Source of the DNA: Plectosphaerella cucumerina
Lineage: Eukaryota; Ascomycota; Sordariomycetes; Glomerellales; Plectosphaerellaceae
Assembly (NCBI GenBank): GCA_020746995.1
Contig: JAGPXD010000002.1
Location: 620,001-684,000 of the forward strand
DNA: 64,000 bases
Reading direction: 5' to 3'
Positions 21,901 through 33,549 of this stretch are shown here, piece by piece (the first letter of the stretch is position 1; each line of letters starts with the position of its first letter). Under the pieces are notes generated by a model, which searched no databases, was not told the origin of the DNA, and worked only from the letters and a program-made list of their open reading frames with translations. A program made the position numbers and the translations under genes.

Positions 21901-22373
21901 GTCTGGGAGCGGTATTTGGTGGCGGGCTTCGGCTTTTCGGCGTTCGCGAGGTCGGAGTTGACCTTCATGTCGTTGATGTCCCAGGCGCAGACGACGCCGT
22001 CACGTCCTCCGGAGTAGCTGCGAATGCGAGGTCAGCGCAAGTCTTCTGAGGGGTTGGGTCGAGGGCGGGGGCGTTCGTACAGGATGGCATTGTCCTTGTC
22101 AATGGCCAGGCCGTTTACGCCGAGGCGGTGGCCTCCCGGCTGGGAGTTGGGGAGGTCGAGGACTAGAGAGGGAGAACGGTCACCAGTCAGCATAGATCGC
22201 ACGCATCGCGAGCCGTCCGGGAGACGGAATTTCGAAAGTCTGCGACGGGTAGGAGGAGCTCGGAGCCAAGAGCCTCAGGTGAGACTGTCCGGGGTCGTGC
22301 GACAGGGCGAGGGCGGGCGAGCTGGGAGGAGAGACATACCATAGCTAATCCTCTGGCGCGCCTTTTTGGCCAT
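18928..22373 (-). CDS. WD40 protein of the WDR48/UAF1 family (Duf1/Bun107-like)
   Basis: Six exons (22373-22340, 22162-22081, 22017-20706, 20653-20443, 20395-19209, 19152-18928) join in phase to 1016 aa. The N terminus reads MAKKARQRISY, then WD40 repeats from about residue 25 to 330: SGGRDGVVCAWDI, TASSDLTVKVW, ASGGLDRKIFLWDI, RLWDPRTG...FVGHTDNVRSILL and TASSDQTVKVWSV. This order matches WDR48 closely. The middle has WDLIRCEAIKSFGKRHLEDV. A disordered stretch rich in Pro/Ala/Lys follows, and the C terminus (KLPETLTLATLRAHIW, DIMLYYKANG) matches the ubiquitin-like SLD domain. Such proteins bind and activate USP1/12/46-type deubiquitinases. The first intron is long (177 nt) for this locus. 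Confidence 0.88.
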
Positions 22374-24551
22374 GATGGGGGGGAGCGAAATCGCAGACGT
22401 CTAGGTCTCTATCATGCGCGGAATCCGAGTGGAGGTCGATAAGTCAGGTCTATGGGAGCTCTGGAAAAGGGCCGAGTAATTGGGCAGCTGAATAGGCCCC
22501 GCGACGGAAGAGTGCGACGTGGAGGGTGGACTGGGGGAAGAGGTTGGAGGATGAATGTCGTCGAGGCTAAAGTCGAGGCGCTGTCGGGGGCAGGCGCACC
22601 TGCCTCACGGTGGAGGGCTGCGGGCAAGGTGGTGCGGAGTTGGCCCAGCCCACCTATTAGCCCCAACCAGGGACTGGGAGGCCCCAGCTCCGGCGGGTGG
22701 CTGCCAACAGCAGGAGCACTGGAGCAGCAGATCCTGTCGGACTGTGGCTGTCCTAGGAGATGGAACGAGCGCGACAGGGGTTGCTGTTCCCGCGCACCGG
22801 GATGGAGGGTGGCATCCATTCGCAGGTTCCTTCCAACCTGAAAGACACCAACTGGCGGGGAAGTACGCACTGACTGGCAGGACACTTCAGGGCTCAGGAA
22901 CCGGCCAGCGACAGCGACAGCAGCCACAGGGCCCCCGCCTCCGTGATGGTGACCCCCCTGCACGCCACCTCTCCTCCCACGCGCACTTGTCCCGACACGG
23001 CCGCGGGTGAAGCTCCCCATTGGTGAAGATGTGGCAGCGTGGAAAAGCCCATTGGCGGGGAAGTCGTCGAGCGGGCTGGTCACAGGGGTCAGGGGTGAAA
23101 GTGGAGGTCAGAGTTCCGGTTCGAGGCGCCATATGGATCTTCTGTCACGCCGCTTTTGGAGGGGAAGCGAGGCACACGACCAGTGCATCTCCGTCTTAAT
23201 GAGGCAGCCGAAATAGAGGGCATGTTGATTATGAGCGTATTCATCAGCTTGGACTCGGTCAATTCGTTCAAATTCATGTCATTTCCGTCTACGAGAGAGG
23301 CGCGAGGTGCCTGCCTAGTCAAAGTTAAGTATGGCTTGGTCAGCCATCCACCGATGCGATATACGAAAGCTAAAGCAGCACCCCCGCCACCCCGTATCAG
23401 ACAAGCCCCCTCTGGAACCTGGGGAAATGGAACCGCGCGGAACAGGCTGAATCGGTTGGCCCTCGTGCGCCTGGGACCTGCCCAGAATGTCATCCCACCA
23501 CCGCCGATCCCCCTCCATCTTCATCCCTCGACGTCGTTTCTTCTTCGCGAACCTGAAGAACGTGTAATGACGTCCACAAGCTTCAAGTCTTCCAGAAGCC
23601 CGTGCTCAGCCCTCCGTCTGCCGCATCGCCATCTCCCCAAAACCAAGCACGCTCCTTCTGACCTTGGTGATTGTGTCGTCTCTCTGCAGCGAAGAGCCTA
23701 TGTCCTTCATCAGCACTCACTTCTGTGATGAGCCGGCAGAACCAGACTCACTCTCATCAGTCATCTCTGCCTCTCGCTTTCTTTCTCGCTCTTCCCGCCG
23801 CTGCTGCGCGATACAAGCCGAGCACCATCCTCCGACTGGTCGCGTCGCCCTTCTCTGTCGTGGATCCTCGCAGACTGGTGTGCCCATCTCTTCCCTCGCC
23901 GGAAGGTGCACTGTCCGCGCAAGATGGAGGTTGTCGTAAGTTGAGCCGCCACCGCGTGCAGACTCGCAGGCGAAGGTGTTTTGAAACTGCCGATGGGAGC
24001 AGGCTGCGTGGAGAGTGTAGACGTGGATACACATGGCTGTCTGATCAAGTGTCGAGGGGTGTTCTCGTTGAGTATAATGCGCTGTTGGCGTATGGAATTC
24101 CTCGCGATGACCGGATCCAAGCGGGTAGTTGCCGGTAACTGCAGACTTGACTTTGACGTGGTGTGAACGGCACCCGGGAACGGGACAAACTTCTCTCATC
24201 CCGGGTTGAAATATCACCGCCTTAGGATGGAAGCCGAAGGCACACAATCGCCCTTTGAAAGAGGCAAGAACGCTCCTGCCGTGCCAACAATCCATTGTTC
24301 CGAGCCGAATTCACTTATCCTGGAGAAAGACCTGACACACTCTGTCAGACAAAGCCCATCAAAAGGAACCTCACCGTCATCCGCTACCTCTTTCACAGTT
24401 TCACAGCACAAGGCCTCAAAAGAACACTACATCCTGATTTCCGATTTTTGGATAACACAACGCCTTGCTGACCGATGAGCCGGGATATATACATCAGCTA
24501 CACACCCTCCCCACCCCCGCCTTCTCAACCTCATCTCTCGCCGCCAACCCC
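22374..24551. other. Intergenic 2.2 kb, no supported gene
   Basis: Promoter side of the WDR48-like gene and 3' flank of the Has1 gene. Open frames on both strands up to about 220 codons lack family resemblance and overlap one another. The word TTGGCGGGGAAGT or a near copy occurs at about 22855 and 23044. Confidence 0.45.
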
Positions 24552-26512
24552 TCAGCTGCGCGCCGACTTGCCCTGCTGCCTGTACCTATCTCCTTGACGA
24601 GGCTGGCTACCATACGTCCGCCGTCCCTGGACCTTCTTATCCGTGCGCCCGCTCGCGCCAACAGAGATGTCAACGCGCGGCGGCGTCGCGAAGCCGAAGC
24701 CCTTGGCCACCTTGGCGAGGTCGAGCTTGTTGACGTCGTAGACGGTGCGGAGCGAGTGCGACGCGTACGCGTGCAGGTAGCTGCGGTAGCCGTCCTTGGC
24801 CGACTTGTTGAGGTAGTAGTTCTGGCTGATGAGCTTCTCCAGCAGCGGCTGGATGTTGGCTACCTTTGCCGCGGGGAACTCGAACTCGACCACCGGCACG
24901 CGCGCCTGCTTGAGGTGCGACAGGAAGCCGACCTCGGACGGGTGCAGGAAGAGGAGGGACTTTCCTGTCGCGTTGGCGCGCGCGGTGCGGCCCACGCGGT
25001 GCACGTAGTCGCGGACGTCGTCGGCGGGGTCGTACTGGACCACCCAGTCGACGGCGGGGATCTAGGACGTCAGTCAGACTTGAGGTCAGGAATAGGAGAA
25101 GAAGAGAAACATACATCGAGACCACGGGCGGCAACATCGGTGCAGATCAGGGTGCCCTGCTTGGCGTTGCAGAACTCGAAGAAGGTATTGGTCCGCGCCT
25201 GCTGCTTCATCTTGCCGTGAAGACCTGAGTACATCCGTTAGCAATCACTCAATCCGCACACCTCTCCGGGGAAACTTACTCAGAACCGGCAGGTCGATGT
25301 AGTTGAGCAGCTCCGAGTGGTACTTGACCGAGTTACAGCTGCTGAAGAAGACGATAACCTTCTTCTTGAGGTTGCGCTTGAGGAACGAGAAGAGCAGCAG
25401 GAAGCGCTTGTCCTCATCGCAGATGACGTAGCCCTGCTCGAGGCCCTCGACGGTGCTGTGTTCCTTCTTCTCGTCGACGTTGATGTACAGCGGGCCAGGC
25501 CGGAGCGAGATGCGCGCCAGGTCCTCGACCTTTGTCGTCTGCGTCGCCGAGAAGAGGCTCGTCTGGCGGTCCTCCTTGGGCAGGATCTTGACAATCTGCC
25601 TCATCTCGTCCTCGAAACCGATCTCGAGAATGCGGTCGGCCTCGTCGATGATGAGCGTCTTGAGGTTCTTGAAAACAAACGGCGTGTTCTGGAGGTGGTC
25701 AAGCAGGCGTCCCGGGGTGGCGATGAGGAGGTTGACGCCCTTGCCGAGCTTCTCGGCCTCGGCGCGGCGGTTGGCGCCGCCGATGACGATGCCGTAGGTC
25801 TGAGAGTGGTGCTCCATGAGCTCGCGGGCGACGCCGAAGATCTGGAGGGCAAGTTCTCTGGTGGGGGACTGGAGGTGTCGGGGTTAGCTTGAGACTTCGT
25901 GTCAGGGGGTCCATTGCCGTGGAGACTAACCACAACGATGACACCGGTACCGTTCCTGGGCTTGAAGCGCAGCGAGCTCAGCATCTCGACGGCGGGGAGC
26001 AGGAAGGCCAGCGTCTTGCCGGATCCCGTCTTCGCCGCACCCAGCACGTCGCGGCCCGTCAGCAGAGGCGGGATGCCCCTCCTCTGGATCTCCGTCATCT
26101 TGGTGAAGCCCATGCCCGTTATCGCCTTCATCGTCTTCTCCGACAGGTTGAGCTGCGAGAACTCTTGTGCCTCGTCGCCCGACACGGGCGGGAGAGTGAG
26201 GGCGTCACGGTTGGGAAGGTCGGCAACGTCTCCGTCGTTGTCGTTTGCTGATACCCGAGCGGCGTTGATCTTGTCGTCCTCGTCGTCGGCAGCCTCCTCG
26301 ACCTCCTCCTCCTCCTCCTCATCGCTGCCGTTCTCCTCGGCCTCGTCGCTGAAAGCCGCATCCTCATCATCAGACTCCTCTGGCTGCGCCGTCTTGGCCT
26401 TCTTGTTCTGCCGGGCGACGGCCTTCACAGGCGCCTCGGAGCGCTTGCTGCTGGCCGGCTTAGCGCCATTGGCGTCGCGGAACTTTCTCTTCTTTGTCGT
26501 GGCGTCGACCAT
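24552..26512 (-). CDS. has1: DEAD-box ATP-dependent RNA helicase Has1
   Basis: Four exons (26512-25931, 25868-25280, 25224-25115, 25061-24552) join to 596 aa. The N terminus is basic, then strongly acidic (runs of Glu/Asp, residues about 50-80). The helicase core has all motifs: AAKTGSGKTLAF (I), PTRELALQ at the first splice (Ia), TPGRLLDHL (Ib), IIDEADRILE (II), SAT (III), FFSSCNSVKYH (IV), TDVAARGLD at the third splice (V) and HRVGRTAR (VI). The C-terminal extension with NKSAKDGYRSYLHAYASHSL and KVAKGFGFATPPRVD is the Has1-type DUF4217 region. The protein works in the nucleolus in 40S and 60S biogenesis, releasing snoRNAs from pre-rRNA. Confidence 0.95.
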
Positions 26513-27172
26513 GTTGACGGATCTGGGGGTATGTCGTGGTATTGGGAAGGGAGGTAATCGGGTCGGTCTGGTGACAGTGTTCTGCGAGCGCTGGGTGTCG
26601 GACCTCTGGTGGGATTTTTTTCCCTTATCGGCTAAGAAAAATCTGGGACGGCGGGAACTCTGGGGACTCGATAACGCGGGCGGTGAGAAACTGCCGGGGA
26701 TGCTCCGGTCAATTGTGATTATGTAATCAGTTTCTGCTTCTCAACATGAACCCCAACTGCAAGAAGACTGGCTTCCTCGAGCTCCAGCATAAGAAACGGG
26801 CAGACGGCTTTTCAAGTACCCAGCAGCTGCGCCACAAGTTCAAATTACGTTGCAAAGATAGAAAGATGGCTTACGGTGACTCGATCTGCCTGGAGACCCT
26901 TCTACAAATATTACAATCGAGAAAGCCTCATTTCCAGGCCCGCGGCATCTTGAGCAATCCGTGTTATTCATGATGATGCAATAGCCATGCTAAATTCCCC
27001 CTAGACTGGCCCAGGCCTCCCGGGTCCGTCGCCCGCCTGTTCATACCTAGTCCCAAATGCAAAGTGTCATTTTTTCCCGCCTCGGATATGACTCCCAGAA
27101 CGCCGTGCGGAGAAGGGGCGAAAGCAAAGGCCAGGCAAAAAGTGCCGGCTCGTCCCACTCGCCAGTCTACAA
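26513..27172. other. Intergenic, Has1 promoter and PFKFB 3' flank
   Basis: No supported gene; a 75-codon plus-strand frame at 26746-26973 has no recognised features. Confidence 0.5.
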
Positions 27173-28644
27173 TCAGATGGTCTCGCCCGTGGGGTTCTCA
27201 TGCTTGGCCGTGCTGCCCTTGCCTCTCCAGGTGCTCACCGCGGGGATGTTAGCCTCGTAGCGGATCTCCTCTGTGCCGTAGGCCCTGGGAGTAAGCTTGA
27301 TGAGGGTGTGCAGCGGCACGTTCATCCAGGGGCTCTGGTTCTGGTCCTTCTTCATGAAGTAGGCGTAGATGCAACGGAGAACGGCCTGGTGGGTGACGAT
27401 GAGGATGTCCTCGCTGCGCTCAAGCTCCATGATGATGGGCTCGAGGCGGATGACGACATCCCGATACGACTCGCCGCCGCGGTAGCGGTAGTTGTACTTG
27501 TCGGCGTCGCGGGCAGCAAAGTCCTCGGGGTAGCGGTCGTTGATCTCCTGGTAGGTGAGGCCGTCGCAAACGCCGCTATCAAGCTCGTCGAGGGCCTTCC
27601 ACTGAAGTTGGTTGTGGTGGGGAGGGAGGAAGCGGGCGGTGGCAATGGTACGCTTGAGAGTCGAGGTCCAGACGGTCAGAGGGCGGTCATCGCCGACGGA
27701 CTGGCGCACGAGCTCGGGCAGTTTACGGGCGTATTGCTCGCCGCGGGGCGACAGCGTAGCATCACCGCCGATGCGGCCGTCCAGGTTGTACATGGATTCG
27801 CCGTGCTGGGGTGTGTCAGGGACGGACATCTCACGGAAAAAGGGAGGGTCGGAATTCTTACCCTGGATAGCCAGACGGAACGGGGCCGGATGTGGAGGTT
27901 CATGAGGTAGTAGACGATGCGGCTCTGGAGGTAGTCCTGGATGCGGTTGATGATGACTTGCTTGCCGACGTCCATGATCTTGAGGAAGGTGTACTCGCTC
28001 TCGTCGCCGTCCTCATCGAGGCTCTTGTAGATCTTCTCATAGTTGCGGATGCGGTTGCGGAAGTCGAGGGCGGCGGCGTCAGGGTCTTGGCCGGCGTAGT
28101 CGGGGCTGGTAGTCTTCACGTCGCGGATGTTGGCCATGATGAGACTCTCGTCGTCACAACGGCTCTCGACGAAGATGACCTCGATGCCCTCGCTGGTGCA
28201 TCGGTCAAGAACCCACTTGCGGCGGTCTTTTGTGGAGTTTGTGGCATCGAGGATAGCTACTGTGCCCTGGGACTGCCTGAACCACTCCAGCATGTCGTTG
28301 ATAGCGGCCTCTGCGGCGGCGCGGCGTTTTCGCTCACCCTCCTGGTTGGAGTTGTCGAAGAAGTCCGCGGTGGGCTGGGCCTCTGACTCGCGGCGGTAGC
28401 TGCCGACGTTGAAGGTCTTGGCCTCGATGGAGAGCCATTTCAGATAGCGTTGCGCTGGCGGTCCGTGTCAGTGAGTGAAGGAGGGGGGGGGCAGAAAGGG
28501 GCGGGAACACGGGTGAGAGGGTGTACAGTGAAACTGACCTTTTTGTGCGATGAAGCTCTTGCCGCGAGCTGGCAATCCCACCATGACAACGCAGACTCGC
28601 GTGTCCTCCACCTGGACGCCCATGCCGTTAGTCAATCGAGGCAT
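27173..28644 (-). CDS. Bifunctional 6-phosphofructo-2-kinase/fructose-2,6-bisphosphatase
   Basis: Exons 28644-28539, 28454-27862 and 27805-27173 join to 443 aa. The kinase half has the P-loop VGLPARGKS (residues 22-30), LDATNSTKDRR, FVESRCDD and NLHIRPRSVWLSR. The second splice joins R233 to H234, forming the RHGES phosphohistidine motif of the bisphosphatase half; GGDATLSPRGEQYA, RGGESYRD and IVTHQAVLRC complete its active site. The catalytic His is kept, so both activities are expected, unlike yeast Pfk26, where it is replaced. Length and order resemble yeast Fbp26 (about 450 aa). The enzyme sets the level of fructose-2,6-bisphosphate and so the balance of glycolysis and gluconeogenesis. 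The start ATG gives MPRLTNGMGVQVEDTR; an extra upstream exon cannot be excluded. Confidence 0.93.
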
Positions 28645-31600
28645 ATTGGCCCAATTGGTGGTGTTTCGCCTTTAAAGAGGATGATGGTAAGGAAGAGGAA
28701 GAAGGAGGAAGAGGTGCGCAATGAGGAAGAAGAATAGGGCGTTGGGTTGGACCCATGAAGTGAGTGAGTTGGACGGGCGGGAGTCGACAGATGTCTGGCC
28801 GGCTAGCTTATCGCCTGCGTGTGCCTTGCGTGCCTGTCTTCGCCTGCGTGCCTGCGTTTGTGTGGGAATTGGGATGACCTGGCGAGGAGGAGGACTCGCA
28901 ACAGACCAGACCGAACGGGTGACCGCGTGACACGGGATGAGCGAGAGGGCGAGCCGGGGAAAGCTCGTGTGATGCGTGCAGCAGCTTGAGCCCGAAAGGC
29001 GGGTCCAGCCGGTGCTATTTCAGGGAGAGCTCCCGTCAGGGTTTTGCCGGGGCAGAGACAGCAGCGCTGGCGGCGGCGACGGCGGCGACGGGGGGTGCGG
29101 CAAGTCAGGATCAGGTACCGGTTAGGTGGCAGCGGTCACCGGGTGCCTCTTTCTGGGGTTGGGCAGCTAGCTAGCAGGGCCTGGAGAGATTGCGGCAGAC
29201 AGGGACCCTGGGAGGTTTGAGAGGGGCTGATGGAAGAAAAGAAGTGATGAAGAAGAGGAAGAAGTTTTGGCAGAAAAGGGGGAACGGGGAGTGCCGGGTT
29301 GAAGTGCGGTCCGCGGTCGTCAAGTGGCTCGACGTTTTGCCTCCCGAAGTGCTGTCTGGAACGAGCAGCGCAGGAAGAACGAACGGGTGCGGCAGGAGCC
29401 CGAGGTGCGTGCCGTCTGGTGCGGTGCGTGAGGTGAGGGTGCAGCAACCAGCCTCCGTAGCCCCGGATCAGGTGATGTGATGCAGAGGATGCGCGAGGGT
29501 GGGATGGGACGGACGGGATAGATGCAGGTTCTCCCGGAATCGAATGTACGGTGAGCGCGTGCGCACTGCAGAGGATTTCTGAGTGGGCGATTGCAACTGG
29601 CGACGACGACTTGTCGATTGGCAATGCAGGCGATGGACAGGATAAGATAGGGCTGAGGTGAAGGACGGCGGGGACAAAATGTAGACTGCAGATGGAAGCG
29701 GCAGCCGGATGTGTTGTAGTTTGTGACGGACGGGAAAATTTAGGCGGGCAGATCGAAGACCCGGGGCATTTAGGAATGGCAGTTCAGGGCCGCCATTCAT
29801 CCACGTCCATTGAATTGTCCCGTCGTTTCTTGGGGGAGGGACCGAGGGAAAGAAGTGGAGTTGGTGATGATCAAATGGATCGATACAGTCATGGCAATTG
29901 GATGCCGAGCAAGCAAAAAAGACAAGAAGCAGGACGGGGGCGGCAGGCGCCGGCACAAGAAGCATTATTCCCGGGGACACCCGCTTGATGGGCCTCCTGA
30001 CTTCAGCAGAGTCCAGCCAGGATATTCCGTGATGGGATTGAAAGCTCGGTGGGCAAACCGCTGGATGTCTGAGATGATGGGCAATCCAATGTCTCCAGGT
30101 TCCCGGCCGCAGACCGCAGGGCAGATGAGATGTCGGGATTCTCAGGACGGCAAACACACGCCACAGGAGCACGCCATTGGCCACTTGACCCGGGCTACCG
30201 GGCGCGCCTCCCCCTGGCACACTCGCGCTGAGGTGAGGAAGCTGCAACCGGCCCAGCAACATCCTTCCCGGCGGGCGGGGGGAAGTTGGGAAAGGTTCAG
30301 GGCCTCCACAGGCCCGGCCGGGCACCCCGCATCCCAAGCATCGGCATGCCTCCTTCGCTCCAAGGCGCCATCAGATGCGCCGAGACGCGTCGTCCACTTG
30401 GACAAGCGACGGCGCACATCATCAGATCAGGCCTCCTCCCCTCGCCCGTTTGCCTGCCTGCATCTCTCCCTGCGGTGACTGCCGGCTGACCTCGCATCTT
30501 CTCTGCTTCTTCCTCCACGGACGAATGCCCTGGACAAGACAAGCCTGACCTTCAAACTCGAAGCCGTCGGCAACTTGCCCGTCCCCCCCCCAAATGTGTG
30601 GATCTGCCCACCCTCGGCAACGGAAAGACTCGCGTCCTCCCCCGGGAAGGTGACACAAATCCCATCGCAATGCCGGCCGAACACAACGCTTTCGCCCCCT
30701 CGTTGTAAAAGGCTCCGGAGGGGGGAGCGAAAAATCGGGAAGAAAATAATGGACAGGGAGGGGCCCACGCTTCTCGGTCTCTGTGCTCGGTGACCCCCAA
30801 CCTCTGCGCCCAGAAGAAGACAAAAAAGGGGTCTTGTCCCAGGTCTCACCAGGAGGCGGCAGGGGCAAAGACGCCTCAAGGGAGGGGCCACGTTTGCCAG
30901 CGAACATCCAGCCCCCGGCCCGAGGGTCACGATGCCCTCACATCCTGAGTCCGCCCCCCGCGGCCGAGACGTGGGCTTCCGCGTCCCAGCAAATCGGCAC
31001 ACCTCGGGGGCAGCGCCCGAAGCACACCGCCTTGGGGTTCTCAGGACCGGCCACGTCCCCGACTCGCGCCAGGGGCCCCCGCTTGAAGGCCAGGCCGCGC
31101 CAGGGGGGGGCTGTCATCACGAGGCCTTCGAACGAAGAAGACAGACCACGTGCACCCGGGATCCCGGGTTGTGAGTCGGAAAAGAAAACACCCCCTTCCA
31201 TGCTTGTCGACGACGGTCTTTGAGAGAAAGGAGACAGAAACTCACCCTGCTGAAGCTGTAGGTATGGCCTCGTGGCCCTGGCCTCGTAGGCGGCCCGGCA
31301 GCAACTCCGAACATTGCTCTGTCGGTTGAGGCTCGTCGTCGGCTGTCGTGCTCTCGTGCGCGGCCAAATGTCCGTCCGTCGCTGGCTCGGCCTTCTTCCC
31401 GACGCGGTTGTGTCGACCTGTCTTGGCGGCTGATGCTTGTCGCCCCCTTTTCCGGTCTCTATCCGAGTAGTCGTCGTCGCGGGTTTATCGCCGTGAGAGA
31501 TGTCGTGGTGTTGAGGCTCGTCAAGGGATGTTTCAATTCCTCCGGTCTGTTCTCAACCGCCCCCCCCTCGTTATCGTTGGCTGCGCTCGGTGCTGAGTCA

Positions 31601-32134
31601 AAACTCTGGGACACTTCAGGTTGCTAGCGACATCGGCGACGCCACGTGCCTGAAACTTTGTTATCGGGTCACCAGAACGTGGTTTGGTGCTGCAAACGAC
31701 TGCTGAGTGAGTTTTGTGCACTCGAAAAACCCTCAAGTCGCGCGGTTCTCCGCCGCCCACTGGAGGGGCAATCTCGAACCTGCCCCTCAACCGCTCCGAG
31801 GGCGCGGTGAGGTCATTCCGTCGTCGCCGATGGTGGGGTCGCTTATCGGCGCTGGGTCGTCCTCAACTTGACGGCGTACAAGACTTGACATCACCAAGCA
31901 TGGACTTGAGTGAGTGGTATATCGTCATTGGATGGCCTGTCTACCTCTGGTAACAGCGCACACGATGACACTCCCATGGCAAATACCCGAAACCCTCAAA
32001 CTGAATCACCCCTTTTCATCACAAACACATGGTTCCGTACCACGAATCCCAGGCTTGCATACCACGGAGCGGACGGACGCTGACATGGCTGTGCGCGCCC
32101 AAAATGCCTTTCATCGCTGCTCTCGCTCTCCCCT
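28645..32134. other. 3.5-kb gene-poor region
   Basis: Upstream side of PFKFB and 3' side of the aspartic protease. GC-rich with purine and C tracts. Overlapping frames of up to 289 codons occur without family features. One short candidate exon (31314-31246, minus strand) ends at a good GTGAGT donor. Confidence 0.45.
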
Positions 32135-33549
32135 TCATTGGGTTTTGTCCGGGAGCGTAGGGACCGGGCCATAGGTCTGGCGTCCGTAGAAACGGATCTC
32201 GGCAGCGCCGACGTCAAACATGACCTCGACGTTCTGGAGGAAGGTCATGCCCAGGATGTACGGTCCCGGGCCGCCGGTCGAGATGCCGATCTGGCACATA
32301 TCGGTGAGCTCGTCGCGCAGATGGCGGTAGACGAGGTCGACGGGGTTGAACCAGAACTTCGCGCCGTCGATGATGATGGCGATGCGGGGCGCGATGGCGT
32401 CGCAGCGCACAAAGTAGCTGCCGTACGAGAAGAGGTACATGGCCGGCGGGGTGAAGGCGTTGGCGATGGCCTCGGCGATGGGAGGGGGCACATAGGTCAG
32501 CGTGGTGCCCGTGTCGACAACATAGGGGTGCTTGCTCGAGTCGATGGTCTGGCCCCACTGGACGCCGTCAACGATGATGGTGTAGTACGAGTAGGCCCAG
32601 GCAGACTCGGGGACGGCGCTGTTGATCTTGGTCTGTCTTTGGTCAGCTACCTCTGGATTTGTTCATACAGGCCGAGACTCACAATGAGGAGGTCCGTCGC
32701 AACAACGGGCCCCGTGGTGGGCAAGCCGGTGCGGCCGCCCCAAGCGACGACGCCCTCGGTGGAGTTGCGAGCCAAGGCGACGCTGAACGAGTCCGCCACC
32801 AGGCCCTGCTGGACCATGCTGGTGAAGAAGGGCGGGTAGGGGATGGAGAAGGCGGAGCGGTCCTCGTTGGGGCTGCCCGAGTAGGCGCTGGTCAGGGCAG
32901 GGTAGGCCAGGCCAAGAATACCCTGGGTTACGTTGTTACCGTACCAGTGTGTCGAGTTGGCGAGGCCAACCTGGACCTGCTTGACGGTGATGCCGGCCAC
33001 GCCAATGTCGCTGTAGCCCATGGGGCCGGCGATCCTCTCACCGGAGCCGTAGGACAGGCGGAAGTGGATGTCGGGGATGGCGCCGTAGCGGAAGTCATCG
33101 ATGAGGTGGGGGCCGAAGCGGCAAGCCTCCTGGGGATACTCGGTGGTGCCAAGGGCGCTGACGCAGGTGAAGTCGGAGCTGGCAGCCCAGGTGTCGGCAC
33201 TGCCCGTGTCGAAGATGAGGGGGATGGGCTTGCCGTCCCAGGTGACCTCGACGGCGTACTGGGTGCCGTAGGGGCCGATGGCGGAGATGTTCTGGTATCC
33301 GGCGCCGGGCTGGCCCTTTTCAGCGGCGGCGATGGCCGTGGCGGCATTGTGGCCGGCCATCCTGCCACGGAAAGACTTGAGGACCGCGCGGTTGGACGAC
33401 TCGGTGTCGGGGGCGCGGGCGCGGCGGGCCGTAGTGCGCTGGAAAGTGACGCCCTGGAACGGGCTGTGAAGCTCAAAGTCGGCCGAGGCGAGTCCGCCGG
33501 CGATGAAGGTCACGCCCACGAGGGAGCTGAGAACACCAGTCCACTTCAT
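32135..33549 (-). CDS. Secreted pepsin-like aspartic protease (A1 family)
   Basis: Exons 33549-32683 and 32632-32135 join across a 50-nt intron to 454 aa. A signal peptide (MKWTGVLSSLVGVTFIAGG...) is followed by an Arg-rich propeptide region (TTARRARAPD). Both catalytic aspartates are present: LIFDTGSADTW (D114) and VVDTGTTLTY (D329). The flap has LSYGSGERIAGPMGYSD, and NVTQGILGLAYPAL is typical. The end, GPYILGMTFLQNVEVMFDVG, matches the family's C-terminal hydrophobic strand. There is no Ser/Thr-rich GPI tail, so release into the medium is likely. It should cleave peptide bonds between hydrophobic residues at acid pH. An N-glycosylation sequon (NST) is seen near ANSTHW. Confidence 0.93.

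Noticed and set aside
22850..23060. Repeated TTGGCGGGGAAGT word
   Set aside because: Only two near copies 190 bp apart; too little to call a regulatory array.
29468..30337. 289-codon minus-strand frame in a gap
   Set aside because: No motif, codon bias or homology signs; overlaps other frames on both strands.
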